From: Heliocybe sulcata
Taxonomy: Eukaryota; Basidiomycota; Agaricomycetes; Gloeophyllales; Gloeophyllaceae
Direction: 5' to 3'
Assembly: GCA_004369045.1 (NCBI GenBank)
Contig: ML213527.1
Location: 97,737 to 161,736 of the forward strand
Length of the DNA: 64,000 bases
A program made the translations under genes and the position numbers. The notes beneath the pieces are model-generated. The model was not told the DNA's origin and made no database searches. It saw nothing but the letters and a program-made list of their open reading frames with translations. This document shows positions 1-13,677 of this stretch, piece after piece (within the stretch, counting starts at the first letter, position 1; the number at the start of each line of letters is the position of its first letter).

Positions 1-560
1 GTGCTGATGCCGATGAGGTGGAGAATCTCGGCGCTATACTGCAAGACACTGACGCCAATACTGCTGATGATCTAATGGATGCATATGTCTGTGCTTTGCA
101 AGTGGATGAGGCTGGTGATACATCAATCCTCATACCTGCTGCCTGTCTTGACGATCTATTTTTATCTGATAGTGTCTGTTCTGATGTTATGCCTGGCACT
201 TTACCTGAAGATTCTCCCATCCTTGGCCCTGAGCTGGTGGCGCAGATGGCATTGGATTCCCCGTCTATTGGTGATGAAATAGCGCTGGACAGCAGTAACA
301 TTATCCCTGACTTGGCAGATCTGCAATTAGCCAGCTCTCCTGCCGATTCATTTGAAAGTGATGCATCAGTCTTGGTAGATTTCAGTGCCAAGCCCATCAG
401 GTTGGAAGCATCCCCGCCGCAGGTAGTAAATAATGAAGAGGCAATCACTATTCAGGAATCTATGCTTCTCTCTGACTCTTACTTGGCCATCTTACGGCCC
501 CTGACTGTGGTCAAGGGTGAACCTTATGCTCGGCAGTATCACGATAATCTTGGACACTGA
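1..560 (+). pseudogene. partial or broken acidic ORF at the left edge
   Basis: An open frame runs in from the window edge and stops at a TGA at 558-560. The product is acidic and rich in Ser, Leu and Asp, with no motif I recognise. No ATG near the start is compelling, so the true start probably lies outside the window. After the stop the same frame reopens and stays open to 869, including an ATG at 583. Alternatively a 45-nt intron-like stretch, from GTATCACG at about 536 to the TTACAG before about 580, would remove the stop but shift the downstream frame. It lies in AT-rich DNA unlike the GC-rich genes after 4 kb, so a transposon-derived or decayed gene is my best guess. Confidence 0.3.
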
Positions 561-582
561 GCTTTTGGATCTGTTACAGTGA

Positions 583-869
583 CTATGGAGTCTGCATCAA
601 CATCTGGCCATCCTTTACCAAGTATAGATGCATCACTGATCCGGATCAATGCATCAATCATGGATGGAGTGGAACTGGAAAGAGCCTGGCCAGACAATGA
701 CCCAGAGCACATCAAATGCTTACTTAATCAGAACAATGACACTAGCTTGGAGCCGGAGGTAGTCCGCATGTCTCACCTGCCACAGGCAGCTGTCCCGGAG
801 CTAGAAGTCCTAGCACCTCGGCTTGATTCAGCACAACTGCAACAACCTCATAGCAGAGGCTCCCGTTGA
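583..869 (+). pseudogene. continuation ORF of the left-edge relic
   Basis: This 95-codon frame lies in the same phase as the ORF that stops at 560, separated only by the in-frame TGA and about 20 nt. It encodes a polar sequence without recognisable domains. The shared phase suggests one ancestral coding region split by a nonsense change, or two exons of a partial gene. Function unknown. Confidence 0.2.
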
Positions 870-3800
870 TGTAGCCAACATGCAGTTCAGCCACAAGAGC
901 TTTGATGCTCTTGGCATCTGGTGCAGTTTGAGCAGCAGACTAAACAAAAACAGCAGGAGTCATGTAATATTCATTAATTCATATAATTAATTGCACATGA
1001 TGTACCGTGACAAAAACTGGCTATTCTATGTTTATTTACTGTGAGCAAGGAATAAAAGGGAATGCACTGTCTATGCGCTGCATGCCACAACAACTCAGTT
1101 TGAAACTCCACCTGAGCAAGCAAAGGGGGGTCCGGGGGGAAACTGTGTTTCCCCCCAGCGTAGATTTTTCAGCAGGTCTTTCAAGCTATGACGTAGTCAT
1201 GTTGCATTTTATGAAGAAAATACACTCTAACTACATCATTACCAGATTTTGCGATGCACGTTCCACGTCTCTCACAGTGCATGACATTACATGTATGTAA
1301 GCATGATGTGACTCCGGGGGGGTGAGTTGAAAGCCCCTCATGATCTAGCTGGCTCCTCAGAGTGCTTTTGATGTGATGCATGCACGGACACTACAGCTCT
1401 TGAAGCCTGTTCTGAGGTTTGAGGTTCGATCTAGTCTCTTATTGTTCTTATTGTTTTGCATTTGGTCCTCAGATGTTTGGTTTATGCAGGTAGAGTACTT
1501 AACTAGGGACTCCTGTACTCATAATTTAGGTTACCAGAGGTTGTATCTTGTCCTCCCTATGCAATCCAGTATTCCCCTCTCTTCGCTGTGTCTCTGTCTG
1601 AGTTTCCTGCATCTCCCTTGCTTTACTGCTAATCATTGCTAATCCTGCTACTCATTGCTAATCCTGCTGTTTGTCACTAATTGCCAGCAAGCAGTGCTCA
1701 CTATCCCAAGTCACCCCTAGCCATTGCCAGCCATTGGGAGGCATTGCTCATCCCTCTGCTCTCATGTCATCATATTTTCCCACACCTTGCTATTTTGCTC
1801 ATCGTGCTCTTTCTGTCCATTTTTTTCAGAGCTTTTGCTGTCTGTGTTTTGCCAGACACCAGAGGTCGTCTCACTTTGTTCTATTTTTAGAGTCTACATC
1901 TATATTTAGTATTTAGTGCATTTCACTTCTACAGCATGCTCTGCTGCGTCCAGTTGCTATTCCCACTTGTTCTATTTTTAGTGCTTTGCTAAGTCACTAT
2001 TGTTGCTTGTGGTCTCGGTCCTATATTTCCCATTGACTCCCTCTGAACTACTTTCATACTCTTTAATCCCCAGGGCCTTACAGCTGTGGCAGCACTGAGA
2101 GATCAGTATTGGTGTGTAGTTGTTGTTATTTGTTTAGGTCTTCCTTTTTCCAGGTTTTGTTGTGTGTCTGTGTTCATCAGTGTGCTGCATCACAACACTG
2201 ACCCACTTCCTCATTTAGCACACCAGCACCTCCTTCAGGAAGTATACTCACCACCCATGTTACTTGTCACTCAGTCAAGTCTAGGCAAGGCCCAGTGCAG
2301 TGCAGCATGAGGACAAGTCAGGCTGCACATTTCAAGCTGAGTGTTTGGGTATGCTTGTGCAGGCACCACATCTTGAGGATGCTACATGATTGGTATGAGG
2401 ACTTAGGATCAGGGCAGGTGAGGCAATGTGCGCTGTGTGGGTGAGTACACTGGGCAGGAGATCATCTGTGGGATTTGATATTTGTTTATGTTAAATGCAA
2501 GTAGTATAGCAGCATCATCTGTATTTGATCTCTGTCTCTTTGGTTTCAGAAATACAAGTTATCTTCACCCTTTGTATCTCAGCTTTGCACCAGAGTGCTC
2601 TTGCAAATAAGGCTAGTGTCTGCCCCAGAATTATTGTGACTTTCTGGACAGTACATTGCTGTTCATAAGTCCTGCAGTTTCAAGTGCTCCTCTAAGTATG
2701 GTCTTGTGCATCACCTGCATTGTTTACCACATTCATGCTCTTCAAGTTTTGGATAGTGCTGCAACAGCACTTGGTGTGCATCATGATTGCGACCCTGGTG
2801 CAACCTCATTACCATTCCCTCTGAGTCAGTGTGACAGCAACATATCACTTCTGGAATAGTGATCAAATAGTGCTTTCTTCATGCTAGCAGCTAGAGTACT
2901 CTATGAATCATGCTCAAACCTTACACAGCAACAGCAACTGCCACAGGACCACACCAGCCTGTGCCAACCTCCCTTTAGCCCCAACTACACATCTTACCTA
3001 CCTTTTATCCCTCCACACTGTTCCATACCCCTTGATCCCCAGGCCTTGCATCTAGCCCCAAAGGGTTTGGTGCTATGCTTTTGAAAACTTTACACAATGA
3101 CAAAAGGAAATACCAATATTGCTTCTCTTTTATAATACCTTATACAATATAGCAAGACTAATCATATATAATATATAACTACTTTATATGTGGGTGTGTC
3201 TGTCTTTAGGTCTCTTTTGTGGCTTTCATTGTGTGTCAGTGCATATCAGCACACCCAACAGCAGGGGATGAGCAGTAGATGTGGCAGGGTTGCATTTGAA
3301 TGTGGGCAAGACAAATAGCCGATTGCATAGAGAACATCTACAGAGATGAGACCTGGGAAGCCCTTTCTAGCAAGCACAATAATAGGCCTTGCAGTCTATG
3401 ATGTTGCTCATCTGGCCCTGCCTGAGGTGAATGTAGCACTACAAATCTAAAATTTTAGTCTCAACTATAAACAGAGTTTCAATGTCTTGTAGTCTTAACT
3501 ACACTTTTGATTCCCATTATTATTCTTCTCATGATCATAATCATTGGGCTCCATGTTGCAAGAAACTCCTGCTTTGTAAACTCTGGACTGGTAATTGAGC
3601 TTGTGGCATGGTCAGAGATTGCAGTATATATTTGTAATTAATGTGCAAGGGTGAATGGCAATATCTCCTATGTGTGGAACTTAATCTGGCATTTGCAGTG
3701 AGCATTATATATCAAACCCGACTCCTCCACATGGTATTTTATCTTGACATTGTTCTGGGTACCTGCAGTGTGTATACCTCTCCCATCTGATTTCCAATAT

Positions 3801-4031
3801 TGCATGTACTTTGGACATTCTAAACCACCACAAAATATACAAATACATTATAAACACTTCCCCTTATCCCTCATTTCGCCAGTCACCCAAACACCCATTA
3901 ACCCCGCCCCAGTATATACACTACCCTGCAATTATATCAACCAATATCCATAGACATAAGCAATACTTTATCTTTCAACACCAGCACAAGTCATTCTTTT
4001 TTATCTTCATTTCGTACAGGGGAGGAGAGAG
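870..4031. other. AT-rich island without a recognisable gene
   Basis: About 3.2 kb of low-complexity, pyrimidine-rich DNA. Only short ORFs occur, without conserved motifs. A G-run motif, AAGGGGGGTCCGGGGGGAA, lies at about 1120-1142, with C-runs just after it, and a weaker relative lies at about 1312-1323. The composition contrasts sharply with the gene block from 4 kb on and suggests decayed repeat or transposon DNA. I see no terminal repeats that would define an element. Confidence 0.5.
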
Positions 4032-5978
<1,947 letters not shown>

Positions 5979-7998
5979 ATGCCCGTCGCAGACAACGCCG
6001 CCGTCGACCACGACCGTGCAGACAAAAATGCAAAGGCCAAATCCTCAGGCAAAGGTCCGTCTACCCACCTTTCATTCCTCCCCGCCTAACTCCTCCCCAG
6101 CCAAAGACCTCTCCCATGTCCCCTGCAAATTTTTCAGAGTCGGCTCCTGCACAGCGGGCTCTTCCTGCCCCTTCTCCCACTCGAACGCAGAGCCAGGCCA
6201 ACCCAAGGATGTCTGCGCTTGGTTCGTCAAGGGCAACTGCAAGTTTGGCCATAAATGTGCTCTAGCCCATATTCTCCCCGGCCAGCCGATGGCCATGGAC
6301 AGGAAGAACAAAAAGGCGGCCCAGATGGCGAATGCGAGTGCAAAGGCGACCTCAGGAGCAAAGCGGAACGGTGCCCAAGGCGGTGGAGGAGGAGGAAAAG
6401 GCTTGTTGTCGGGCTCTACCGCGCCGACGCGCGCAAGACCGCCCATGCCGCCCCTAAAGGCAGCTATCTCCCCCTCCGCACCTGCGCCTTCTCTCAAGGA
6501 CACCGATTTTGCCTCTTTTGCTGACGTCGTCTCGGAGGACGCAAAGCTCCCCGCCGCACCCGCTGCTAGGAAGAGTGTCGAAGAGTCGCCCACTGACGAC
6601 AAGCACACCGAGCCCGCTGAGAATTCAGCGCCCGCACCTCATCCCCCGTCTCCCCCGCCCCCAGTCGACCTGAGCCCCATTGGCTCCCCGCCCAAACACT
6701 CCCCTAGCACCTCCCCGCTCAAACCCTCCTCACCGCCCTTCTCCGCTCCCTCTGCCCAGTCCATCTTCAAACACCCCCAGCCGCGCCCCGCCCCGCTTGG
6801 CGGCGTTGCCATGTCCCTCGGTGCCTGGGGCACCCTCAACGGCGACGACGCCGTGGAGGACGACGACCTCGAAGAGTTCATCCCCGGCTCCCTCAGCGAC
6901 CTGCTCACCCCCGAGGAGCGCTCGCGCCGCATGTCTCGTACCGCCTCCTCGCACCTCACCCACCAGAGCACGACGCCCCACCCGGCGCCGCCCCCCTCGC
7001 ATAGGCACAGCCGCTCCGTCCCCGCCGCCTCGCTTCTCTCCGACCTCAAGTCCATCTGGTCGCCCGATGCCCCTTCCTCCCCCTCCTACACCCACCTCGC
7101 CTCGCCGTCCCACCTCGCCCCGCACCTTCCCGGTCTCGGCAACGGCTCGCCCTCCTCCTTCGCGAGCGCCTCGCACGGTTTCGGCGGGCGCGACCTCAGC
7201 ATCCCGCACTCCTACTCTAGCCGTGGAGGCTTGGACGACCCCTCCTCCTATGGGCTCTCCCTCTCCCCCTCAAATGCCTCCGCCGCGTTCCTCCCCGGCC
7301 TGCACCACCACTACAAATCGCACTCCAAGCCCCCCACGCTCCACCCCACGCACGCCCCCTCGCTCTATCCCCCTCCTCAAAGCGCGTCCGCATCCGCAGA
7401 CACCTTCTCCGTCCCCTCCGAGCCCCCGCGCTTCTCGCACCTCCCGTCAGACCCCTACCTCGCCCCATCGACCCTCTCCGTCTCCCACACCCACAACGGC
7501 TTAGGAGCGGCAGGTGCGGGCAGCGAAGCCGCCTTCTCCCCCTCCGCGCGCGCCCTACAAGCCCACGCGCCAGGACAGAGCCTGCCGCAGGGTCTCGCCG
7601 CCGGCTACTCACGCATGCACGCCCGCCCGCCGCTCGCGTCCGGACTCTCGGGAAGCAATCTGAGCAGCGGGCTCTCGGGGGTGGGTTCCCTAGGCGCAGG
7701 CGGAGTGGGTTCTCTGTCGAGCACGGGCGCAGGCGCAGGGATGGTCACGGGCGTCTCTCCCGGCGCGACAGCGCGGGATGTGCTCGACAGCATGATGAGC
7801 CGGCTCTCCGTGTCCGCGTACCCGCGCGCGGGGGGCATGAACGGAGGAGCAGGAGCAGGAGTCGGCGCGGGAGTCGGTACAGCTGGGAGCAGTGCGCAGA
7901 GAAGCGTTCCTGCCAAGGGCCCGCTCAGCCCGCTCTCCGGGCCCGTGCTGACAGGCGAGACACTCGACGACGACGATCTCTTCAGCATGGACGGCTGA
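5979..7998 (+). CDS. CCCH zinc-finger protein (Lee1-like)
   Basis: Probable RNA-binding protein. Exon 1 is 5979-6054 and exon 2 is 6101-7998, joined over a 46-nt intron with a CTAAC branch point; the product is 657 residues. Two adjacent zinc fingers of the form C-x7-C-x5-C-x3-H lie at about residues 33-75, beginning CKFFRVGSC and CAWFVKGNC. The remaining ~580 residues are Pro/Ser-rich and disordered, followed by a Gly-rich tract and the acidic C-terminus DDDDLFSMDG. The frame also stays open upstream to 5848, but the ATG at 5979 with splicing leads directly into the fingers and is preferred. The G/C-rich composition creates long shadow ORFs on both strands. Confidence 0.85.
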
Positions 7999-8425
7999 TC
8001 TCCTTCTGCCTCGGCTCATAGATCCATCTTCATTCTAGCACGAACGCTCACGTCTTTCTTACATTTTGATACGGGTAACCACAGTAATACCGTCCCTCAC
8101 TCATCGCTACATCTACACTGCCCATCTCGCGATCTGTCTCTATTTATGTTCTGTATCATTGTATCGATACTTGGTGTTTGGTTGACTGGAGAGTAATTCA
8201 TCGTGCCATACCCATCTCGCTCGGTCTGGGGGACTGCAAGTGGGATAGTGAATTTTCTGAACAATAGGCAGCACCTCCCACATTGCTTAGAAACACCATA
8301 ACTCAGAGATAACATCCCCTTCCCGTCTGTCATTCGCATCCATACCCGCAACCGGGAACGCCACCATCCCAAGCTCATCCTCCTCCACCACAGGTTCCTT
8401 CCTCACCTGTCCTTTCGTTTCGTTC

Positions 8426-10765
8426 TCAAACAGCTATCAGCACGTCAATCAGCCTCGCCCACATCTGCAGACCGCGTCGTACACGCACCGTCGCATACGT
8501 ATGGTCCAAAAAATCCTCTAGACCATAACTCGGCTTCGTAAACGCCTCCTCAAAAATTCTCACCAAGGTCGACACGGCCGGGTGGTAGTGATTCCGATGC
8601 GTGTAAAGCTCCCAAAGCGACGACGACAGCGCGTTCGTCAGCGTTGGGTTCGGCTCGTTGACGTCGAACGGATCTGCGCAAAGAAACACGTCACTCAGAT
8701 CGTGAGGTACAGGGCAAAGGAAACGGAGGCACCCACCCATGTCTTCGTCGGCATCCGCAATGCGGTGTATCATCCCCATGAGCGTCGGATGCCGCTTGAG
8801 TATGTTGTACGTGAAGGGCACGAGGGTGATGATTGCGGCCGGCGGCGCGTTGAGCGAGAGCCGGGCGAGCTTTTTGACGAAGGATGCGAGGATGGTGGCG
8901 GGGAGGTGTCTGTATGCAGGGGTTCATCATAGGAACAGAAACAAAAACGAGGCTGAAGAGGAGAGGAACTGGAACGCACGTAGAGCTAAGGAACAACTCC
9001 GCCATCCTGAAAAACCTCGCACGATGCTTGAGGTGGAGGATGTCGCGGTCGAGGAAGGCGTACAGGCGCGTGTAGAAAGCAGGGTAGTCGCTGTGTTCTT
9101 GTCAGAATCATGCCTGCCAGATAGAAAAACACACGAAGAACGCTTACAGATTATACTCCCGCATCAACACAAACAGCGTATTCAGCCCTAACAGACCCAC
9201 AGCACCGCCTGCACGACGATCCTCCCGATGAATATCTAATATCTGAGGAGTCGTCGACACCCACCGTAATCCACACACGACGCCACCCAGTCCATGACCA
9301 ACACCGGCCTTGTCAGATGCGGCAAAACGCCCTGATGCATCACGTTCAGAATCCGCACGCTCACCCGCCTCCTGCTATCCGCATCCAACGCAGAGAGCTG
9401 CTGCAGAACGAAAAGCCACGCGCGGGTGAAGACCGCACGGTGCGCCGGGAGAGAGTGCAGTGATTGATGAATGGTTAGAGTGTGCAGGCGAGCTGCGGGT
9501 CCTGTTTTCTTTGACTTCGTTTTGGTCGTGGGGTCATTTGCTTCGCGCTCTTCGTCGAAGAACTTACGCCAGTCGTCCTCGGCGTCGTCTGGCACACCGC
9601 TCGAGGGGTCCTCGTCGTCTTCGGTTGCGCCTTTGCCGGGCTTTGGAGGTTTCGAGCCGAGCTCCTCAACCCACCACGCGTTGAGCTCGGAGGCGTCCGT
9701 CGGAAACGTCGTTAGGCGCTCGAGAAGAGAGACCAAGCTCTCCACCGCGACTGGTTTTTCGTTTTGATTTAGCGACATCATCAAGTTCCTAAAGGTACGT
9801 TAACGAGAGCTTGACGGAGTGGGAAGACGGGCGTACGATGTTTCCCTCAAAAAGAACCACCTAATATCATCGTACACGCTTAACCACGTATCAAGGAACT
9901 GGTCGCGCACATCCGCATCAAGCTGTCTGCCCCCTTCTCCCTCTGCTTTGTTCCGCAGGCGCGGAGAGACTGGGCAAAGCAGGAGGCCGCGTACTATGCG
10001 CTTAAAGTACGCATTGTGGAATTGAGGTTGCGCCTTGGCGTTATTGGCTTTTTCGGAGAGGGTGGATGCGCTCGAGAGGTGTTTCAGGAGGGAAAAAAGG
10101 ATCTGAAGGGCGGATGTCTAGAGTGATTTCGGGTTAGCGATTTTTTTGCGTACAGCGCCATCATAAAGACAAGAGACGGCATTTCGTTCTTTTCAAACGT
10201 TTTGCTAGCATGCTTGAAGTGATGGCTAACGGGATGTCCTCTCCAGAACTCAGGGGGAAGATGAGATACGTCCGCGTGCTTCAGAGGTGCAGCCTAGCTC
10301 CTTCACATGTTAAAGACCTCAAGCATCCAGCAAGCTCCTCCACAAAAATCCCATGGGCCACCTAAAATCCTCCTCTCCGCCGTTTTCCATTAACAATTCC
10401 ACACTCACCCTCAACGCCTTCTCGTCATCCGTCATCAGTCCCACCAAATACTCCCCATACCCACTCAGCCGCTCCCAAATCCACCCTCTCACCACCCTCC
10501 CCTCCTCGCCCTTCGTATTCAACATCCCTTTATCCACAATCATTACAAACACCCTGTACAGCGAATAGATTCCTTTGGAGACAACCAGGGCATCACGCGA
10601 GCGCTGAGTGACTGTGACCAGGTCGTCTAGTGTGTTGAGGGAGCCGCTGGAGGAGATGGCGGTGGTCAGATTGCTTTCAAGCTCGGCAATTTGTTTGAGG
10701 GAGGGGGAGGGTTTTGTTGGGGGTGGTGAGAGCTTGCGGCGTTTGGCTGGAGGTAGAGAATGCAT
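8426..10765 (-). CDS. NOC4: NOC4-like 40S ribosome biogenesis factor
   Basis: Nucleolar protein of the CBF/Mak21 family that works with Nop14 in maturation and export of the small ribosomal subunit. The N-terminus has PPAKRRKLSPPP, a likely nuclear signal. The family core is read in several exons: HLTRPVLVMDW, GAVGLLGLNTLFVL, DYPAFYTRLYAFLD, ARFFRMAELFLSST, FTYNILKRHP, then DPFD, SSLWELYTHRNHYHPAVS and EDFLDHTY near the C-terminus. About 600 residues, the usual size. The minus-strand ATG at 10765 (MHSLPPAKRR) is chosen. The exon 1 to exon 2 junction near 10320 is not resolved, because a TGA precedes the nearest GT donor (see findings). Identity is secure, exact splicing is not. Confidence 0.88.
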
Positions 10766-11048
10766 TAAGAGCAAACATGAATGTCGAGTACAGAAAGTAC
10801 GCAGTACTCAAGCGGCAGGAGGCAAATAACGAGCTATATTTAGCGCGACGCGATCGAAGATATACCCAAATGTTTTCGGGCAATTGACTTTCCATATCAG
10901 GCTATGTCCGAGAACCTACTTATCGCCAAAGTCAGAACTAACTTCACAGGTGCGTTGCATATGAATCAATGCAATTTCATAGCATATCGATGCAGCTTGA
11001 ATTTCTATACCTCCACGGTACACCCTCTGTTGCATACCAAGGGGACGT

Positions 11049-12407
11049 CTAGACGATGGCCTCCTCCTCGTCCTCATCACCCGACACTTCCGCGTTCTCG
11101 CGCCCAGCCTTGGCCATGAGCTGCGCAAGGTCGTGCTCTTCTGTCTCCGAGACGGCCTTGGGCTGATAGAAAGAGTGATCATGAATGGTGGTATTCCTCA
11201 CAAGAAAAGGATATCCACTCACCTTCATCTTGACAACCAACGCACCACCCTGCTCTTCAATCGAACCCTGTATCGAGTCGATTGCTCGGTCAAGCCGGTC
11301 CACCGCCGCAAACTACATAACGCAAAAATCATTCAAAGCTGATCCTCATATACTAAATTGACACTCACCTTATCAGTCGCGTTCGTACTGAGGACGTACA
11401 ACGGGGGAGCCACCAGCTTCGCCTTAATCGGCACCGCCTCACTGCTCATCTTCTCCCCCGCCTTCAGCGCCTTCTTAATCGCATCGATCCCCGCAGGCGT
11501 ATAGCACGTCAGCTCGATATCAGCTCGCAGCTTGATAGGCTGGGGAGTCAGTCTCCTCGCGATTGTGGCGGTCAGAATTTGCATCACATTATCCGGGACG
11601 GGTGCGGGGAGGGAGGAAAACACCGTGTCCCGCTCCCTGTAACACATAGTATCAGCTGGGACAGGGGGAGGATAGAAGGAAATGGCATACGTCAGAGATA
11701 GCTTGAACGCATCATATGTATGCCCATACACCTTCCCCAGCGGCCACGCAATCGTGTCATACAGCTGCTCCAGCCTCTCCTCCTCTCCCGCCGTCGGCTC
11801 CTCGCCTCCTACGGCGATCTCCTCGGCCCCTTCCTTCTTCGCCTGTCGCCTGGCCTTCTTGCTTTCTTGCAACTTCTCCGCGCCTTCTGCTTGTTCGGCT
11901 GAAGGGGGAGCAGCGGGGTCGGCGGAAAGAGAGGGGAGCTTAGATGCAACGTGACGCAGAATGGAGGCAACGGTTTTGGATTTCATGTACCGCTCTTCGC
12001 ATTTTACGATATCCTCTGGGGAGACGCGGCGTTTTGACAGGTCGATGTAACCTTGGTCAACCCATCATCAGATTTCGTCTGCGTATTGCATCGATGAAAG
12101 TGAAACACACCCTTTTCCTTATCCACCCTAAGCACGACCACAACCTCATTCCTGCCCACCCGAATCAACTTCTGGATAGACCGAATACGTCTTCTTGACA
12201 ACTCCGACAGCAGAATCATTCCCTCGATGTTATCATACTCAAGCTAGACGGCATCCACGCACAGTCAATCAGCTCAAAGCTCGGAGAGCGAGAGAGATGG
12301 AGAGAAGTACAGACAAGCTTCACGTACGCGCCCATCTCAGCTATTTGCCGGACCTGGACCATCACCAGCTCGTCGACCTCTGGGTAACGCTGCTCGTAGT
12401 ACCGCAT
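11049..12407 (-). CDS. SUI2: eIF2 alpha subunit
   Basis: Translation initiation factor 2 alpha, part of the complex that brings initiator tRNA to the 40S subunit. The start [17 protein letters not shown] leads into the S1 domain ([18 protein letters not shown]) and the regulatory loop [10 protein letters not shown]; Ser47 here corresponds to the phosphorylated Ser51 of other eukaryotes. The helical domain and the C-terminal alpha/beta domain ([16 protein letters not shown]) follow, and the end is acidic ([12 protein letters not shown]). Introns interrupt after VKL, after DKEKG, after the LSLT region, after STNATDK and after KMK. An extra charged stretch of about 45 residues lies between [10 protein letters not shown] and [11 protein letters not shown] (see findings). 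Confidence 0.95.
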
Positions 12408-12967
12408 TTTGTTTGTCCAATGTCCGAGATTAGTGGTTTGGTACGTCAGTCAATGAAAGTAGTGGACAGGAGAGAATGAGAGCGAGAGTGACTCGCGATC
12501 ATTCGCACGCGTTATCGAAACGTGCCTCGGATTGGAAGGGCATATGCCTGATACGGATATGTCAGGAAACTTGTCCGCCCTTTGTCTTGCTTTCTCTCCG
12601 TGGAAAACTCAATTCATGGGGACTGTTCAACTCGTCCTCGGGACAAATTAACACGGGTACTTATTGAAAAAGTACATAGTCTCAAACGGAGGCAGTCACT
12701 GCTGCGTCGCACTGCAGGATATACTTCAAGTTCAAAGGGTCGGACAGGCGACGAAGGAAAAACCCCAACTAGTAAAAGAGTCGCTGGCCAAGCAGACCTA
12801 GCTGCCACCCATGATCAAACCGGGCTAGGAGCCTCAAGCTCCATCTTCCCATCTCCTAGCACACCCTCAGTCAATCTAGTGAGCAAAACAAGAATCAACA
12901 TTGCCCTGCGATATACATCACGTACGTACGCCTCTCCGCCTGCTGCATCCCCTTCCCCGACGCACAC

Positions 12968-13509
12968 TTATCCCTTCACATCAAGCGGCGCTGGGTTTCC
13001 AGTGTTCTTCAATATCTCCAAGTACCGTTTGCCATCAAAGCCTGCCTTGTCAAACTTGCCGTATATCTCGCGGCGCTGCTCCCGGGAGAGCCGTGAGGTC
13101 GCGTCAACGTAGGGTTTTAACTATAATCAATCATATCGGTGTCATTTCCGTAGCCAGCAATAAGGACAAGCGAAGACCGAGGAAGACTCAAATAACGAGC
13201 GAAGTCGTACCTTGGTGTTATTCAACTCCTCAATCGGCGGCGCCACGAACACCCTAACCTGCTCATCGACCAAGCGGTACTTCGCCTTCCCCCTGATCAC
13301 AAACTTTCCCGGTGCACCTGTCCGGTGTCCACCGGGTAAGAACGCCTGTCTTGTCCCTTTCCATCAGCACTACGTCAGTGCTCTCATATTCATACTAGAG
13401 TGAGGCCTGGAGCAGGGCAGTACGCACCCTTGTAGAAGTCCTTGTTACCGCGCTTTGGCGTGAGTGGGCGACGAGATGCTTTCGACAGACGGGCGAGGGT
13501 CGGGAACAT
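12968..13509 (-). CDS. MRPL27: mitochondrial large-subunit ribosomal protein mL41
   Basis: Component of the mitochondrial 54S subunit (yeast Mrpl27). Three exons, 13509-13428, 13356-13211 and 13120-12968, total 381 nt and 126 residues. The N-terminus MFPTLARLSKASRRPL is basic and lacks acids, as expected of a mitochondrial targeting sequence. The family signature follows: KRGNKDFYKGTRQAFLPGGH, GAPGKF, KYRLVDEQVRVFVAPP and LKPYVD. The acceptor for intron 1 is fixed by needing to restore KGTRQ. The C-terminus LSREQRREIYGKFDKAGF extends beyond the yeast protein. It is divergent from TSR3, with 168 bp between starts. Confidence 0.9.
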
Positions 13510-13677
13510 CACGGTCCTTTACAACTCTCCGTATCTCGATCTCGAGACGCGAAATGTAGTGTGCATTCTCACGCCTCTTCCTTTGTGGCCCGAATACTGT
13601 GGCGCGTGCTCGTTCTTCGCTCGGAACACCGAGTCTTGTGACCTCTTCCCCTTGACTCTCGACTTACAGCTGGAAGG

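Noticed and set aside
6680-7504. 274-codon plus-strand ORF and several minus-strand ORFs over the CCCH gene
   Set aside because: Repetitive Pro/Ser/Arg or Gly/Arg composition produced by reading the GC-rich disordered region of the real gene in other frames. No domain present.
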